Source: Tepidamorphus gemmatus
GTDB lineage: Bacteria > Pseudomonadota > Alphaproteobacteria > Rhizobiales > Tepidamorphaceae
Reading direction: 5' to 3'
Assembly (NCBI RefSeq): GCF_004346195.1
Contig: NZ_SMAK01000003.1
Coordinates: 1-64,000 of the forward strand
DNA: 64,000 nt
Positions 8,506 through 17,783 of the stretch are shown here, one piece after another. The position numbers were made by a program, and so were the translations under genes. Numbering within the stretch: position 1 is the stretch's first letter; the number at the start of each line of letters is the position of its first letter. A model generated the notes under the pieces. It had not been told where the DNA came from and searched no databases. It worked only from the letters and a program-made list of their open reading frames with translations.

Positions 8506-9492
8506 TCAGCTGGGCAGATCCCAGCACGATGCCGGCGTCATGTTGTCCTTGTTGAGGAACACGAGCGGCGTGAACAGCGTGGTGCGCGTCGTGCCCGGCT
8601 TCTGGCCGTTCTGCAGCAGGTGCTTGATCATCGTCGCCATGTCGCGTGCCTGACCGGGCACGTGATAGACGACCACTTCCGAGAAGGTGCCGTTGGCGAT
8701 GTTGTCGCAGGCCATGCGGTTGCCGCCGCCCTGGGTCAGCAGGAACACGTCCTTTCCCGATTCCTTGATCGCCGAGGCTGTGCCGATGTCCATCACGTCC
8801 CAGAAGCCGGTGATGGCGCACAGGTCGGGGTGCTGCTGGATGACGGTGGCGGCGATGTTGCGCGCCTTGGTCGAATCCCAGTCGGCCGCCTGGTTGGAGA
8901 CGACCTGGATCTCCGGATGCTGCTTGAGCACGTTGTCGATCCCCTGCATCTGGTAGATGCTCGCCGCCGCCGTCAGCACGCCCTGGGTGATCGCCACCTT
9001 GCCGCTGCCGCCATTGGCGGGGGAGCACTTCTCGACCAGCCGTCGGCCGATCTGCTCTCCCATGCCGACATAGTCGGCACCGACGAACACGTCGGTCGAG
9101 TAGCTCGAGCGCATGTTGACCTGCACCACGTAGATGCCGGCCTCCTCGGCCCGCTTCAGGAGCCGCGCATAGGACTGCACGTCGGGATTGTGCACGACGA
9201 TGACGTCAGGCTTTTCGGCGATCAGCGACGTGATTGCCTGAGCGCCGGCGTCGGTGTTCCAGTTCGGATCGCGAACCTCGAAGGTGATCCCGAGCGGCTC
9301 GAGCGCCTCGCGCAGGCCGGCGGCCCAGCCCTCGGTCAGGTCGAAGCCCATGGCGACCGGAACATAGGCCACCCGCTTGCCGCGCAGGCTGTCGTAGTAG
9401 GCGGCCCGGGCCGGATCGTCGATGCCCTGGGCCAGGGCGAGCCCCGGCACTGCCAGCGCGGCGCACAGGACGAGATTGCGCATCAGTCTCAT
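8506..9492 (-). CDS. Periplasmic sugar-type substrate-binding protein of the CUT2 ABC transporter
   Basis: About 328 aa. The Sec signal peptide MRLMRNLVLCAALAVPGLALA is followed by a type-I periplasmic-binding-protein fold (Peripla_BP_4, RbsB-like): KRVAYVPVAMGFDLTEGWAAG, later LIAEKPDVIVVHNPDVQSYA. It should deliver the substrate to the two permeases. The ATG at 9492 is chosen because GGAGGGAGGAACGG is an excellent Shine-Dalgarno directly upstream and because it opens the signal peptide; the frame stays open far upstream through the neighbouring permease gene, which is spurious. It lies 26 bp after the permease gene and is followed by a strong hairpin. The ligand is unknown. Confidence 0.93.
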   Translation of the reverse strand: MRLMRNLVLCAALAVPGLALAQGIDDPARAAYYDSLRGKRVAYVPVAMGFDLTEGWAAGLREALEPLGITFEVRDPNWNTDAGAQAITSLIAEKPDVIVVHNPDVQSYARLLKRAEEAGIYVVQVNMRSSYSTDVFVGADYVGMGEQIGRRLVEKCSPANGGSGKVAITQGVLTAAASIYQMQGIDNVLKQHPEIQVVSNQAADWDSTKARNIAATVIQQHPDLCAITGFWDVMDIGTASAIKESGKDVFLLTQGGGNRMACDNIANGTFSEVVVYHVPGQARDMATMIKHLLQNGQKPGTTRTTLFTPLVFLNKDNMTPASCWDLPS

Positions 9493-9518
9493 TCCGTTCC
9501 TCCCTCCATGGCTATGGA

Positions 9519-10487
9519 TCAGATGTCCCCTTGCTGGGCGGTCTGCTCGTCGCGGGGATTGACGATCGTGTCGATCATGATGGCGGCCAGCAGCAGGGCG
9601 CCCTTGATGACGTTCTGGATGGTGTACTGGATGTCCATGATCGTCATGCCGTTGAGCAGCACGCCGATCAGCAGCGTGCCGACGATCACGTTGCGGATTC
9701 CGCCCTTGCCGCCGGACAGGCCGATGCCGCCGAGCACCACGACGAGGATCACGTCGTAGACGTAGGTGGACAGGGCGAGCCGCGTGTTCATGCTGGCGAC
9801 CGATGCCGCCGTGACGAGGCCGGCCAGATATCCGATGGCGGCCGACAGCACATATTGCAGGACGATGACCGGCCGGGTCGGGATGCCGGTGATCCGTGCC
9901 GCGGCGAGGTTGTCGCCGACGGCGCGCAGATATCGGCCCCACACCGTGTAGCGCAGGAACAGGTGGGCGGCGAGGCAGATCGCGGCAAAGGTGAGGATGG
10001 GCACCGGAATGCCGAGCACGCTGCCCTGGCTCAGCCAGAGGATCGGCGCGGCGCCCGGCGGCAGATAGGCCACATCCAGGCTGAACAGGAAGTAGCGTCC
10101 GAAACCGTAGATCAGCGTGCCCATCGCCAGCGTCGCGAAGATCGCGGGGATCTCCGCATAGGCGATCAGCCAGCCGTTGATCGCGCCGACGGCGAGGCTG
10201 AACGCCAGCGTGAGCACGATCGCCTGGGCAAGCGGCATGCCGGCCGTGACGAGATTGAGCATCCAGGCGACCGACACCGCCATCAGCGCCACCAGCGACA
10301 GGTCGATGCCCCTGCCGATGACGACGAGGCCCATCGCCACCCCGAGAATGCCGAGGATCGAGACGCTCCGGATGAGGTTCAGGATGTTGTCGCCGGTCAG
10401 GAAGCCGGGCAGTGACAGCGCGAAGCCGGCGCACAGGAGCACCGCCAGTGCGAAGACGATCTGTTCCTGGCTCAAACGCGGAATCAT
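9519..10487 (-). CDS. CUT2 sugar-type ABC transporter permease (RbsC family)
   Basis: First gene of the minus-strand operon, 322 aa, with about nine to ten hydrophobic segments and no extra domain. Motifs LVVIGRGIDLSLVALMAVSV and VVLGGIGLSGGKGGIRNV are characteristic of RbsC/XylH/AraH-type permeases. The start at 10487 follows GGGGAGGGGAGCGG; the open frame further upstream has no homology character. It probably pairs with the permease half of the fusion protein to make a heterodimeric channel, since most CUT2 systems have either two different permeases or one homodimeric one. The promoter must lie in the 228-bp gap shared with the divergent AraC regulator. Confidence 0.93.
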   Translation of the reverse strand: MIPRLSQEQIVFALAVLLCAGFALSLPGFLTGDNILNLIRSVSILGILGVAMGLVVIGRGIDLSLVALMAVSVAWMLNLVTAGMPLAQAIVLTLAFSLAVGAINGWLIAYAEIPAIFATLAMGTLIYGFGRYFLFSLDVAYLPPGAAPILWLSQGSVLGIPVPILTFAAICLAAHLFLRYTVWGRYLRAVGDNLAAARITGIPTRPVIVLQYVLSAAIGYLAGLVTAASVASMNTRLALSTYVYDVILVVVLGGIGLSGGKGGIRNVIVGTLLIGVLLNGMTIMDIQYTIQNVIKGALLLAAIMIDTIVNPRDEQTAQQGDI

Positions 10488-10715
10488 CCGCTCCCCTCCC
10501 CGCCGCGACTGGTGCATGGCTTTCGGGGAGACTAGCGATGGCGACCGCCGGCTTCTTTCAGCGGCGCGCACGCGACTTTACTGAGCGCGCACTGCCGGCG
10601 ACGCTGCTGGACAGGTTACGGGCTTGCCTCTAGCCTCACGGCGCGGAGCCGACCTTGCACGTTGAAGGCGGGCGGCTCCGGGCGGACGACTGCCTGTCCG
10701 CGATGGGAGGAACGC
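10488..10715. promoter_or_regulatory. Divergent intergenic region between ABC operon and AraC regulator
   Basis: A 228-bp spacer separates the divergent starts of the permease (minus) and the AraC-family gene (plus). Promoters for both must lie here, and it is the natural place for the regulator's operator. I could not pick convincing -35/-10 pairs or a clear repeated operator by eye. Confidence 0.5.
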
Positions 10716-11714
10716 ATGGACAGTGTCTTCTCGACCGACGACCTGCCGCCGCATGCGCGCTATGGCGCCTGGCGGGACGCCATCTGCGACGTCTATGTGA
10801 ACGTGGAGGTGTGTGCGAGCGACCCCGAGAACTATCGCGGTTACATCCGCGAGGCGCGCTTCGGCGACGTGACCCTGACGGACATCCTGCTGTCGGAACA
10901 GCGCATCCGCCGCGACCGTCGCCATATCGCCCGCCTCGACAAGGATTGCTGTTACGTGCAGCTTCTGCACTCGGGCACCCTCGACGTCCTGCAGCGCGGC
11001 GAGACGCTGCGTTCCAATCCGGCATGCGGCGCCATCTTCTCGGCGGCCGAACAGTACGAGCTGCAGGTGCGCGGCGAGGTGCGCTCCTTCTATCTGGAGC
11101 TGCCGCGCGACGCCTTCGCGCAGCGCTTTCCGCAGCAGCGCATCCCGGTCCCCGCAGCCAGCAACACCACCCGCGGCATCGGCCGGGTGGTCACCGAATT
11201 CTGCGCAACGCTCGCCAGTGAGAGTTCGCGGGTCACGGGCGAGCAGCGCCGCAGCCTCGGCGGCCAGGTGATGGATCTCCTCGCGCTGGCGCTGATGGCG
11301 CCGCCCGAAGACAGCGGCATCGCCGACGCTTCGGTTCGCACCGCGCGCCTGCGGGCCGTGCAGCGCTGGATCGAGGCGAACCTCGCCGAACCGGACCTGT
11401 CGCTGCAGCGGATCGCCGCAGCCAACGGGATCTCGGTACGCTACCTCCACGTCCTGTTCGAAGGCACCGGCATGTCGGTGTCGGAGTGGATCCAGTACCG
11501 CCGCCTGCAGCTCGCACATGACCGGCTGGCGCGTGGGCAGGCGCGCTCGATCACCGAGCTCGCCTTCGATCTCGGCTTCAGCAGTTCGGCGCACTTCTCG
11601 ACCCTGTTCCGCCGCCGCTTCGGGGTGGCGCCGCGCGACGTCTGGCGCCCGCCCGCCCGGCCCGACTCCCAGACCGGAGGCGACGGCCATCTGCCCCCGC
11701 GCACGGCCGCCTGA
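10716..11714 (+). CDS. AraC-family transcriptional regulator
   Basis: About 332 aa. The N-terminal half (about 1-200) is an AraC_binding_2-like (cupin) sensor region, and the C-terminal 100 residues are the two-helix-turn-helix AraC domain: [20 protein letters not shown], then [20 protein letters not shown] and [13 protein letters not shown], the usual end signature. The ATG at 10716 follows GGGAGGAACGC, a good ribosome-binding site; an in-frame ATG at 10662 lacks one. Its divergent placement next to the ABC/ligase operon suggests it controls that operon in response to the imported compound or a CoA derivative (inference). Confidence 0.92.
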   Translation: MDSVFSTDDLPPHARYGAWRDAICDVYVNVEVCASDPENYRGYIREARFGDVTLTDILLSEQRIRRDRRHIARLDKDCCYVQLLHSGTLDVLQRGETLRSNPACGAIFSAAEQYELQVRGEVRSFYLELPRDAFAQRFPQQRIPVPAASNTTRGIGRVVTEFCATLASESSRVTGEQRRSLGGQVMDLLALALMAPPEDSGIADASVRTARLRAVQRWIEANLAEPDLSLQRIAAANGISVRYLHVLFEGTGMSVSEWIQYRRLQLAHDRLARGQARSITELAFDLGFSSSAHFSTLFRRRFGVAPRDVWRPPARPDSQTGGDGHLPPRTAA

Positions 11715-11818
11715 GGGACCGGGAGGCCGTCAGGCGCGAGGGGCGCGCCGGGCATGTTCGCGCCGCGCCCGCCCAGTTGGACGCAGGATTGCCGGAACGA
11801 CGCGCAAGGGAGGACGAC

Positions 11819-12112
11819 ATGGCGCAGACACTGACTGGAGCGGCCCGCGCCGAGGCGCTGGCTGGCCTGCCCGAATGGCGCGAGGCCGCCGGCCGCGACG
11901 CAATCGAGCGGACCTATCGCTTCAAGGATTTCAATGAGGCCTTCGGCTTCATGGCACGGGTGGCGTTGGTTGCCGAGAAGATGGACCATCACCCCGAATG
12001 GCGGAACGTCTACCGAACCGTCGAGGTGATGCTGTCGACCCATGATGCCGGCGGCGTCACGGAACGGGATGTCGCGCTCGCCAGGGCGATGGACGCGATC
12101 GCCGGCCGCTGA
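11819..12112 (+). CDS. 4a-hydroxytetrahydrobiopterin (pterin-4a-carbinolamine) dehydratase
   Basis: 97 aa, the usual length. The family motif [13 protein letters not shown] matches the E-x3-HHP-x5-Y pattern that holds the active-site histidines. It dehydrates 4a-hydroxytetrahydropterin formed by aromatic amino acid hydroxylases, recycling the cofactor; it can also act as DCoH. The start at 11819 follows AAGGGAGGACGAC. No phenylalanine hydroxylase gene lies in the window, so its local partner is unclear. It is 104 bp after the AraC gene and could be co-transcribed with it. Confidence 0.92.
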   Translation: MAQTLTGAARAEALAGLPEWREAAGRDAIERTYRFKDFNEAFGFMARVALVAEKMDHHPEWRNVYRTVEVMLSTHDAGGVTERDVALARAMDAIAGR

Positions 12113-12162
12113 CCCGCCGCGGTCGCGGCAGGACCGGCGATCCCTGGCCTCAGCCCCTGGCC

Positions 12163-12948
12163 TCAGCGCGGCGCGAGCCTGATCGCGCCGTCGAGGCGGA
12201 TGCCGGAGCCGTTGAGCATCGGGTTCTCGCAGATCGCGCGCACCAGCATGGCATACTCGGCGGGGTCGCCGAGCCGCTGCGGGAACGGCACGCTGGCGGC
12301 GAGCGACTGGCGGACCTCCTCGCTCAGCCCGTCGAACATCGGCGTGTAGAACAGGCCGGGCATGATGGTGACGGCCCGGATGCCGTCCTTAGCGAGGTCG
12401 CGGGCCATCGGCAGCGTCATGCCCAGCACGCCGCCCTTCGAGGCGGCGTAGGCGAGCTGACCGATCTGGCCGTCCGTCGCCGCCACCGAGGCGGTCATCA
12501 CGATCACGCCGCGTTCGCCGTCCCGGCCGAGAGGGTCGGCAGTCAGCATGCCTGCGGCCGACTGCGACGCGACATTGAAGGTGCCGATCAGATTGATCGA
12601 GATCGTCCTGACGAAGGCGGCAGGGTCATGGGCGACGACTTCGCCGGTGTCGCGCTTGCGGCTGGCGGTCTTCTGGGCGATCGCGATGCCCGCGCAGTTG
12701 ACCGTGATGCGCTCCTGCCCGTTTGCGGCGCGCGCCCTGGCCAGTGCCTCGGCAACACTGGCCGGATCGGTCACGTCGCAGCGGCAGAACACGCCGCCGG
12801 TCTCGCTGGCGACCGTCTCGCCGCGCTCCGCATTCACATCGAGCAGTGCAACCCTGACACCGGCACCGGCCAACATGCGCGCCGTCGCCTCGCCCAGACC
12901 CGATGCGCCGCCGGTGATGACCGCCGCGATGTCCTTGCCCAGTTCCAT
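12163..12948 (-). CDS. Short-chain dehydrogenase/reductase, 3-hydroxyacyl-CoA dehydrogenase type II (HSD10)-like
   Basis: 261 aa classical SDR. NAD-binding ITGGASGLGEATA lies at residues about 11-23, the NCAG element in TVNCAGIAIAQ, a catalytic Ser in VMTASVAATDG and Tyr-Lys in YAASKGG. The insert after NCAG, with residues like RKRDTG and HDPAAFVRTISINLIGTFNVA, resembles HSD17B10-type 3-hydroxy-2-methylbutyryl-CoA dehydrogenases. That enzyme oxidises a 3-hydroxyacyl-CoA to the 3-keto form with NAD. It is separate from the ABC/ligase operon but on the same side of the window, so it could take the product of the crotonase domain (speculative). Confidence 0.88.
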   Translation of the reverse strand: MELGKDIAAVITGGASGLGEATARMLAGAGVRVALLDVNAERGETVASETGGVFCRCDVTDPASVAEALARARAANGQERITVNCAGIAIAQKTASRKRDTGEVVAHDPAAFVRTISINLIGTFNVASQSAAGMLTADPLGRDGERGVIVMTASVAATDGQIGQLAYAASKGGVLGMTLPMARDLAKDGIRAVTIMPGLFYTPMFDGLSEEVRQSLAASVPFPQRLGDPAEYAMLVRAICENPMLNGSGIRLDGAIRLAPR

Positions 12949-13089
12949 GAGTCGCCTCCAAGTCTGTCCTTGCCGACGTCGGTGGCAGCCGTCTTAGACG
13001 ATCGGCGCGAGGCTGCAAACCGACCGGCTTGCGGAAATCGTCGCAGGGGCCATGTTTAGCCTGTCACGTGGCCGAACCGGAGGAGAACC

Positions 13090-13470
13090 TTGAGCACCGG
13101 GGACATCAGCCAATGGACAAGCGCCGAGATGCAGCTGCCGACCGTGGCAGCGGCCAACGAGCGCAGGGTGCGCGGCGGCTTCTGGCCGAAACTGCGCCGT
13201 CATGCCGCGCGGCTGCCGTTTGCGCATGACCTGGTCGCGGCCTGGTACTGCGCCACCGATCCGGCAACGCCGTTCCGGGTGCGGGCCGTGCTGTTCGGTG
13301 CACTCGCCTATTTCGTGATCCCGGTCGACACCGTCCCCGACCTGCTCGCCGTGGTCGGCCTGAGCGACGATGCGTCGGTGCTGCTTGCCGCCCTGACCGT
13401 GGTCGGTGCCCATATCACGCCCAACCATCGCGAGAAGGCGGCCGCGACATTGCGGCAGCTCGACCGGTAG
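13090..13470 (+). CDS. DUF1232 (YkvA-family) small membrane-associated protein
   Basis: 126 aa with the DUF1232 core ALFGALAYFVIPVDTVPDLL at about residues 68-87, a single hydrophobic hairpin typical of YkvA proteins. Biological role unknown; these are small inner-membrane proteins. The start is TTG at 13090, preceded by GGAGGAGAACC, an excellent ribosome-binding site; no ATG lies upstream in frame at a plausible distance. The gene stands alone between a divergent SDR and a convergent quinone reductase. Confidence 0.88.
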   Translation: MSTGDISQWTSAEMQLPTVAAANERRVRGGFWPKLRRHAARLPFAHDLVAAWYCATDPATPFRVRAVLFGALAYFVIPVDTVPDLLAVVGLSDDASVLLAALTVVGAHITPNHREKAAATLRQLDR

Positions 13471-13521
13471 CTCGGCCGGGCCGGGGTGTCTGCGCCGCGG
13501 TGCGACCGGCTGTCAGCCGCC

Positions 13522-14520
13522 TCAGCGCGCCGCGGCGGCGTCGGCCTCCATCACGATCACTGCCTTGCCCTTGATCTCGCGCCGCGCCAGCGCCTCGAGC
13601 GCATCGACGGTGCGCTCGAGCGGATAGCGGCCATGGATCGCGACCTTCAGACGGCCCTCGGCGAGCCAGCCGAGCAGGCGCGCGGTATTGGCGCGGTCGG
13701 CTTCGGCCTCGACCTCGGCGAACTTGCCGTAGAACACGCCGACGATGTCGCAGCCCTTGAGCAGCACCAGGTTGAGGGGAATCTTGGGGATCTGGCCGGC
13801 CGCAAACCCGATCACCAGGTAGCGCCCCTGCCAGGCCATCGAACGCAGCGCTGGCTCGGCATAGTCGCCTCCGACCGGATCGTAGACGACATCGACGCCG
13901 CGGCCGCCGGTCAGCTCCTTCAGCCGCTCCTTCAGATCTTCGCGGGTGTAGTCGATCACCTCGTCGGCGCCGAGCGCGCGGCAGAAGTCGAGCTTGTCCG
14001 GCGAGGAGGCAGCGGCGATCACCCGGGCGCCAAGCAACTTGCCGATCTCGACGGCGGCCGCGCCGACACCACCGGAGGCGCCGAGCACCGCGAGCGTTTC
14101 GCCCGGCTTCAGCTTCGCCCGGTCGGCAAGGGCGTGCAGGGTCGTTCCGTAGGTGACGATCAGGCCTGCCGCCTGTTCCGGATCGGCGCCGGCGGGAACA
14201 TGCACAAGCTTCGCCGCCGGTACGACGACGGTCTCCCGGCAGGCGCCCCAGCCGGGGAAGCCCGCGACCAGGTCGCCCTCGGCGAAGCCGGTAACGCCCT
14301 CACCGAGCGCGGCCACGGTGCCGCAGAACTCGGCACCCGGCGAGAACGGCAGCTGCGGCTTGAACTGGTACTTGCCCTCGATGATCAGCGTGTCGAAGAA
14401 GTTGAGCGCCGCGGCGCGCACCCTGACCGCCACCTCGCCCGGCCCGGGCCGTGGCTCGGGCAGGTCGCGCACGACGAGCTTCGATGGCGGTCCGAGGGTC
14501 TCGCAGAGGACGGCTTTCAT
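13522..14520 (-). CDS. NADPH:quinone oxidoreductase family (MDR, zinc-independent)
   Basis: 332 aa medium-chain dehydrogenase/reductase. The N-terminal GroES-like domain contains ALNFFDTLIIEGKYQFKP and FSPGAEFCGTVAALG. The Rossmann domain carries LAVLGASGGVGAAAVEIGKL, the NADP-binding motif of the QOR subgroup. No structural zinc cysteine cluster is seen, which fits quinone reductases and crotonyl-CoA-reductase relatives rather than alcohol dehydrogenases. The likely reaction is NADPH-dependent reduction of a quinone or enone. Single gene, convergent with the DUF1232 gene (51 bp apart) and divergent from ialB. Confidence 0.88.
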   Translation of the reverse strand: MKAVLCETLGPPSKLVVRDLPEPRPGPGEVAVRVRAAALNFFDTLIIEGKYQFKPQLPFSPGAEFCGTVAALGEGVTGFAEGDLVAGFPGWGACRETVVVPAAKLVHVPAGADPEQAAGLIVTYGTTLHALADRAKLKPGETLAVLGASGGVGAAAVEIGKLLGARVIAAASSPDKLDFCRALGADEVIDYTREDLKERLKELTGGRGVDVVYDPVGGDYAEPALRSMAWQGRYLVIGFAAGQIPKIPLNLVLLKGCDIVGVFYGKFAEVEAEADRANTARLLGWLAEGRLKVAIHGRYPLERTVDALEALARREIKGKAVIVMEADAAAAR

Positions 14521-14787
14521 CGGCTGGACTCCCGTTCACGATGGCGGCAGATCGGTCTCGGGCATAGAGGACGGAATGGCCTGCGGCAAGCCGCACCGGT
14601 GCAAACACGGTAGATCACGCATTGTTACAATTCGTCAAATTATCGCCGCCATTGTTGGGCAATCGATCGTCAAACGGGCGTCGACCGCGTCGCGGACAGG
14701 GGGCTGTTTGACGCGACAGGTCGAATCACGCCGTCTCAACCAAGGGCCACGCTCGGTGGCCACGAAACCCATGTCTGGTAGGCAACG

Positions 14788-15297
14788 ATGATCACACTGA
14801 GAACCGGGCTCGCCATGGCGGCGATCAGCCTGTCGATGGCCGCAGCGGCATCGGCGCAGACCGCGACCCCCTTGGGCCAGTTCAGGGACTGGGGCGCCTA
14901 CGTGGCGGAGGGGAGCGGCGGCAAGGTCTGCTATGCGCTGTCGCAGCCGAAATCGATGGAACCGAAGAACGTCAATCGCGATCCGGTCTACTTCTTCGTC
15001 ACCTCGCGCCCTGCGCAGGGCGTGAAGAACGAGGTCAGCGTGGTGATCGGATATCCGTTCCGCACCGACAGCCGGGCCAGCGCCCAGATCGGCTCCGACA
15101 CCTTCACCCTATTCACGAAGGACGATGGCGCCTGGGTCGAGAATGCCGCCGAGGAGGCGCGACTGGTCAGCGCGATGCGCGCCGGCGCCACGATGGTGGT
15201 CAAGGGCACCTCGCAGCGCGGCACCGAAACGACCGATACCTATTCGCTGTCGGGCATCTCGGCCGCGCTCGACCGGATCGCCCAGGAATGCCGCTGA
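14788..15297 (+). CDS. Invasion-associated locus B (IalB) family periplasmic protein
   Basis: 169 aa with a cleavable signal peptide (cleavage probably after AAASA at residue 23). Family features are GQFRDWGAYVAEG, KVCYALSQPKSMEP and the C-terminal cysteine-containing RIAQECR. IalB proteins are periplasmic or outer-membrane-associated and common in Hyphomicrobiales; the name comes from Bartonella, but the biochemical role is unclear. The 267-bp upstream gap contains an AT-rich stretch (about 14628-14662) that probably carries the promoter. The gene precedes rlmN by about 120 bp. Confidence 0.88.
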   Translation: MITLRTGLAMAAISLSMAAAASAQTATPLGQFRDWGAYVAEGSGGKVCYALSQPKSMEPKNVNRDPVYFFVTSRPAQGVKNEVSVVIGYPFRTDSRASAQIGSDTFTLFTKDDGAWVENAAEEARLVSAMRAGATMVVKGTSQRGTETTDTYSLSGISAALDRIAQECR

Positions 15298-15414
15298 GCG
15301 TCAGGCGCTGCTGGATCGGCAACGTATAGGCGCGGACGGACACACCCCCTATAGTGGGTCCGGTCGTGCTGCCGGCAGGCCGGGGCGAGGCTGCCGCGCC
15401 GCCGCGCGGGGTGA

Positions 15415-16665
15415 ATGAAGGTCGCCATGGCAGTTTCCCTCGATATCTCACGCGCCAATCCGAATGCGCCGACGGTCGCTGCCGAGCCCGCGGCGCCCGG
15501 TCGCGCGGCGCTCGTCGGTCTCACCCGGGCACGGCTGGCGGCCGCACTCGCCGAGATCGGCATTCCCGAGCGCCAGCTGCGGATGCGCACAACCCAGCTG
15601 TGGAGCTGGATCTACGGCCGGGGCGCCACCTCGTTCGCGGCGATGACCGATATCGGCAAGGAGCTGCGGGCGCGGCTCGATGCACGCTTCTCGCTGACAA
15701 GGCCAGCCATCGTTGCCGAGCAGGTCTCCGCCGACGGCACCCGCAAGTGGCTGCTGCGGTTCGCGCCGCGAGCGCCTGGCGAGACGCCGGTCGAGGTCGA
15801 GACCGTCTACATTCCCGAGCACGATCGCGGCACGTTGTGCGTGTCGAGCCAGGTCGGCTGCACGCTGACCTGCCGGTTCTGCCATACCGGCACCCAGCCC
15901 TGGGTGCGCAACCTGACGCCGCACGAAATCGTCGCGCAGATCCTCGTCGCGCGCGACCGGCTCGGCGACTGGCCCGGCGCGGCGCGGCCCGCCGAAGGGT
16001 ACGTGCCCGACACGGATCGGGCCGTCTCCAACATTGTGCTGATGGGCATGGGCGAGCCGCTCTACAATTTCGACAATGTCCGGGACGCGGTGCTGATTGC
16101 GGCCGACGGCGAGGGCCTGTCGCTGTCGAAGCGGCGGATCACCCTGTCGACGGCCGGCGTCGTGCCGCTGATCCCGCGCGCCGGCGCCGAGATGGGCGTG
16201 ATGCTGGCGATCTCGCTGCATGCGGTGCGTGACGACCTGCGCGACGAGCTTGTGCCGCTCAACCGCAAGTATCCGATCGCCGAGCTGCTGGATGCCTGCC
16301 GAGCCTATCCGGGCCTCTCGAACGCGCGGCGCATCACCTTCGAGTACGTGATGCTGAAGGATGTCAACGATTCGCTTGCCGACGCGAGGGAGCTGGTGCG
16401 GCTGCTGAAGGGCATTCCGGCCAAGATCAACCTGATCCCGTTCAATCCCTGGCCCGGCAGCCCCTACCAATGCTCGGACTGGGAACGGATCGAGGCCTTT
16501 GCCGACGTGGTCAACCGCGCCGGCTATGCGAGTCCGGTGCGTACGCCGCGCGGGCGCGACATCATGGCGGCCTGCGGTCAGCTGAAATCGGAGTCCGCAC
16601 GCGTGCCGGCCTGGAAGCGGCGATTGGCGGGGGAGGGCCAGCCGGCCGGCGGCGAGGCCCGTTGA
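15415..16665 (+). CDS. rlmN: Dual-specificity 23S rRNA/tRNA (adenine-C2) methyltransferase RlmN
   Basis: 416 aa radical-SAM enzyme that methylates C2 of A2503 in 23S rRNA and A37 of some tRNAs. The CxxxCxxC cluster motif [40 protein letters not shown] and the C-terminal catalytic cysteine in [11 protein letters not shown] are all present. An N-terminal helical region of about 100 residues precedes the radical-SAM barrel. Starts at 15415 and 15427 are both possible; the second has AAGG at good spacing. The stop overlaps a TTG start of the next gene. The ialB-rlmN-argG neighbourhood is typical of Hyphomicrobiales. Confidence 0.96.
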   Translation: MKVAMAVSLDISRANPNAPTVAAEPAAPGRAALVGLTRARLAAALAEIGIPERQLRMRTTQLWSWIYGRGATSFAAMTDIGKELRARLDARFSLTRPAIVAEQVSADGTRKWLLRFAPRAPGETPVEVETVYIPEHDRGTLCVSSQVGCTLTCRFCHTGTQPWVRNLTPHEIVAQILVARDRLGDWPGAARPAEGYVPDTDRAVSNIVLMGMGEPLYNFDNVRDAVLIAADGEGLSLSKRRITLSTAGVVPLIPRAGAEMGVMLAISLHAVRDDLRDELVPLNRKYPIAELLDACRAYPGLSNARRITFEYVMLKDVNDSLADARELVRLLKGIPAKINLIPFNPWPGSPYQCSDWERIEAFADVVNRAGYASPVRTPRGRDIMAACGQLKSESARVPAWKRRLAGEGQPAGGEAR

Positions 16666-17132
16666 GGACCATCGGCCGCATCCTTGCCCGACTGATCGTT
16701 GCCAGCATCGGATATGTGATCGCCTGCCTCGCGGTCGGAGCGGCAATCTCCGGGACCATCGTGGCCAACGCCTGGCTCGGCGGCGAGATCGCCACCCCGA
16801 TGGCGCATCTCACGGTCGAATCGCTGTTCTTCGGCGGCGTTCTCGCCTCCCTGGCAGCGGTCCACGGCTTTGCGCCGGCCGTGCTGGCGATCGTGGTGTC
16901 GGAGGTGTTCGGCATCCGCGGGCCGCTCTATCACGTGCTGTGTGGCGGGCTTGCCGGTGCGCTCGGCCATGTCGCCGCCTCGCCGCCGGCATGGTCCGAG
17001 GCGGCCGGGGCACTCGATCCGGCCGTCGGCGGGCGTCTGCCCCTGTTCGTGGCCGCCGGTCTGATCGGCGGCTTCGTCTACTGGCTGGTGGCGGGGCGCG
17101 GCGCCGGCGTGCTGCGCGAGCCCGCGGCCTGA
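16662..17132 (+). CDS. Small four-helix integral membrane protein of unknown function
   Basis: About 156 aa with four hydrophobic segments (for example [19 protein letters not shown] and [19 protein letters not shown]). I do not recognise a family. The best start is TTG at 16662, which overlaps the rlmN stop (TTGA), implying translational coupling; there is no in-frame ATG before residue about 47. The 3' end overlaps the convergent DUF3833-like gene by 55 bp. Composition and codon use look like the neighbours. Start confidence is moderate; existence is supported by the clear membrane pattern. Confidence 0.72.
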   Translation: MRTIGRILARLIVASIGYVIACLAVGAAISGTIVANAWLGGEIATPMAHLTVESLFFGGVLASLAAVHGFAPAVLAIVVSEVFGIRGPLYHVLCGGLAGALGHVAASPPAWSEAAGALDPAVGGRLPLFVAAGLIGGFVYWLVAGRGAGVLREPAA

Positions 17133-17698
17133 CCGGCAGCCGCGCCGCCACCTCGTCCGATCGCGGGCTTGGAAAACACCACCTCGACGCGAGCAATCGG
17201 CAACCCGAACTTGGTCACCCGCGCGGTGTTCAGGACCGTGCCGTCGCGCTGCCGCTCGATGATGTCGCGGAAATGCAGGCGGATCGTCGAGCCGTCCGCG
17301 CGCGGCAGGTCGAGGTCGTAGGTCATGCGGATTCGGCCGTCATGCGTCGTGACGACAGCCTCGCCGACCACATCCTCGCGCGTGCCGATATAGGTGCCCT
17401 CGCCGGTGCGAACGAAACGCCAGGTCTTGCGCTCGCGCGCGCCATCGGCGAAGCGGAAGTCCTCGACCAGCGTCAGCGTGGTCCCGTCCCAGTATCCCTC
17501 GGCGGTCAGCTCGAAGGCCCGATCTACCCCGGCGATCCAGCTGTTGAAGGCGCCGCTGCCGTGGGTCGTACCGGTGAAGTACCCCTCCAGCGTCAGTGGC
17601 GCGGGTGCCACGGCATCGGCGGCCGAGGCCGCTCCGGCAACCGCCGCAATGAAGCCCGTGAGGGCCGCCGCCCGGATCAGGCTCGTTGTGTGGATCAC
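17078..17698 (-). CDS. DUF3833-like exported protein
   Basis: About 206 aa. The signal peptide (hydrophobic LIRAAALTGFIAAVAGAASA) is followed by a beta-rich domain with LTLEGYFTGTTHGSGAF, ELTAEGYWDGTTLTLVEDFRF and ERKTWRFVRTGEGTYIGTRE, which I recognise as the DUF3833 pattern. Function unknown; such proteins have a lipocalin-like look. The start is GTG at 17698, with GAGG about 7 nt upstream; the frame continues upstream without signal-peptide character. The last 55 bp overlap the convergent membrane-protein gene, and the C-terminal tail there is low-complexity (Gly/Ala/Arg-rich). Confidence 0.8.
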   Translation of the reverse strand: MIHTTSLIRAAALTGFIAAVAGAASAADAVAPAPLTLEGYFTGTTHGSGAFNSWIAGVDRAFELTAEGYWDGTTLTLVEDFRFADGARERKTWRFVRTGEGTYIGTREDVVGEAVVTTHDGRIRMTYDLDLPRADGSTIRLHFRDIIERQRDGTVLNTARVTKFGLPIARVEVVFSKPAIGRGGGAAAGQAAGSRSTPAPRPATSQ

Positions 17699-17783
17699 GC
17701 GTTGCCTCGATCGCCGTCGCCCAATGGTGCCTGACGGTGGTGCCTGACGGTCCTGATACGGAGCCGATGGGACGGCGGATCGC

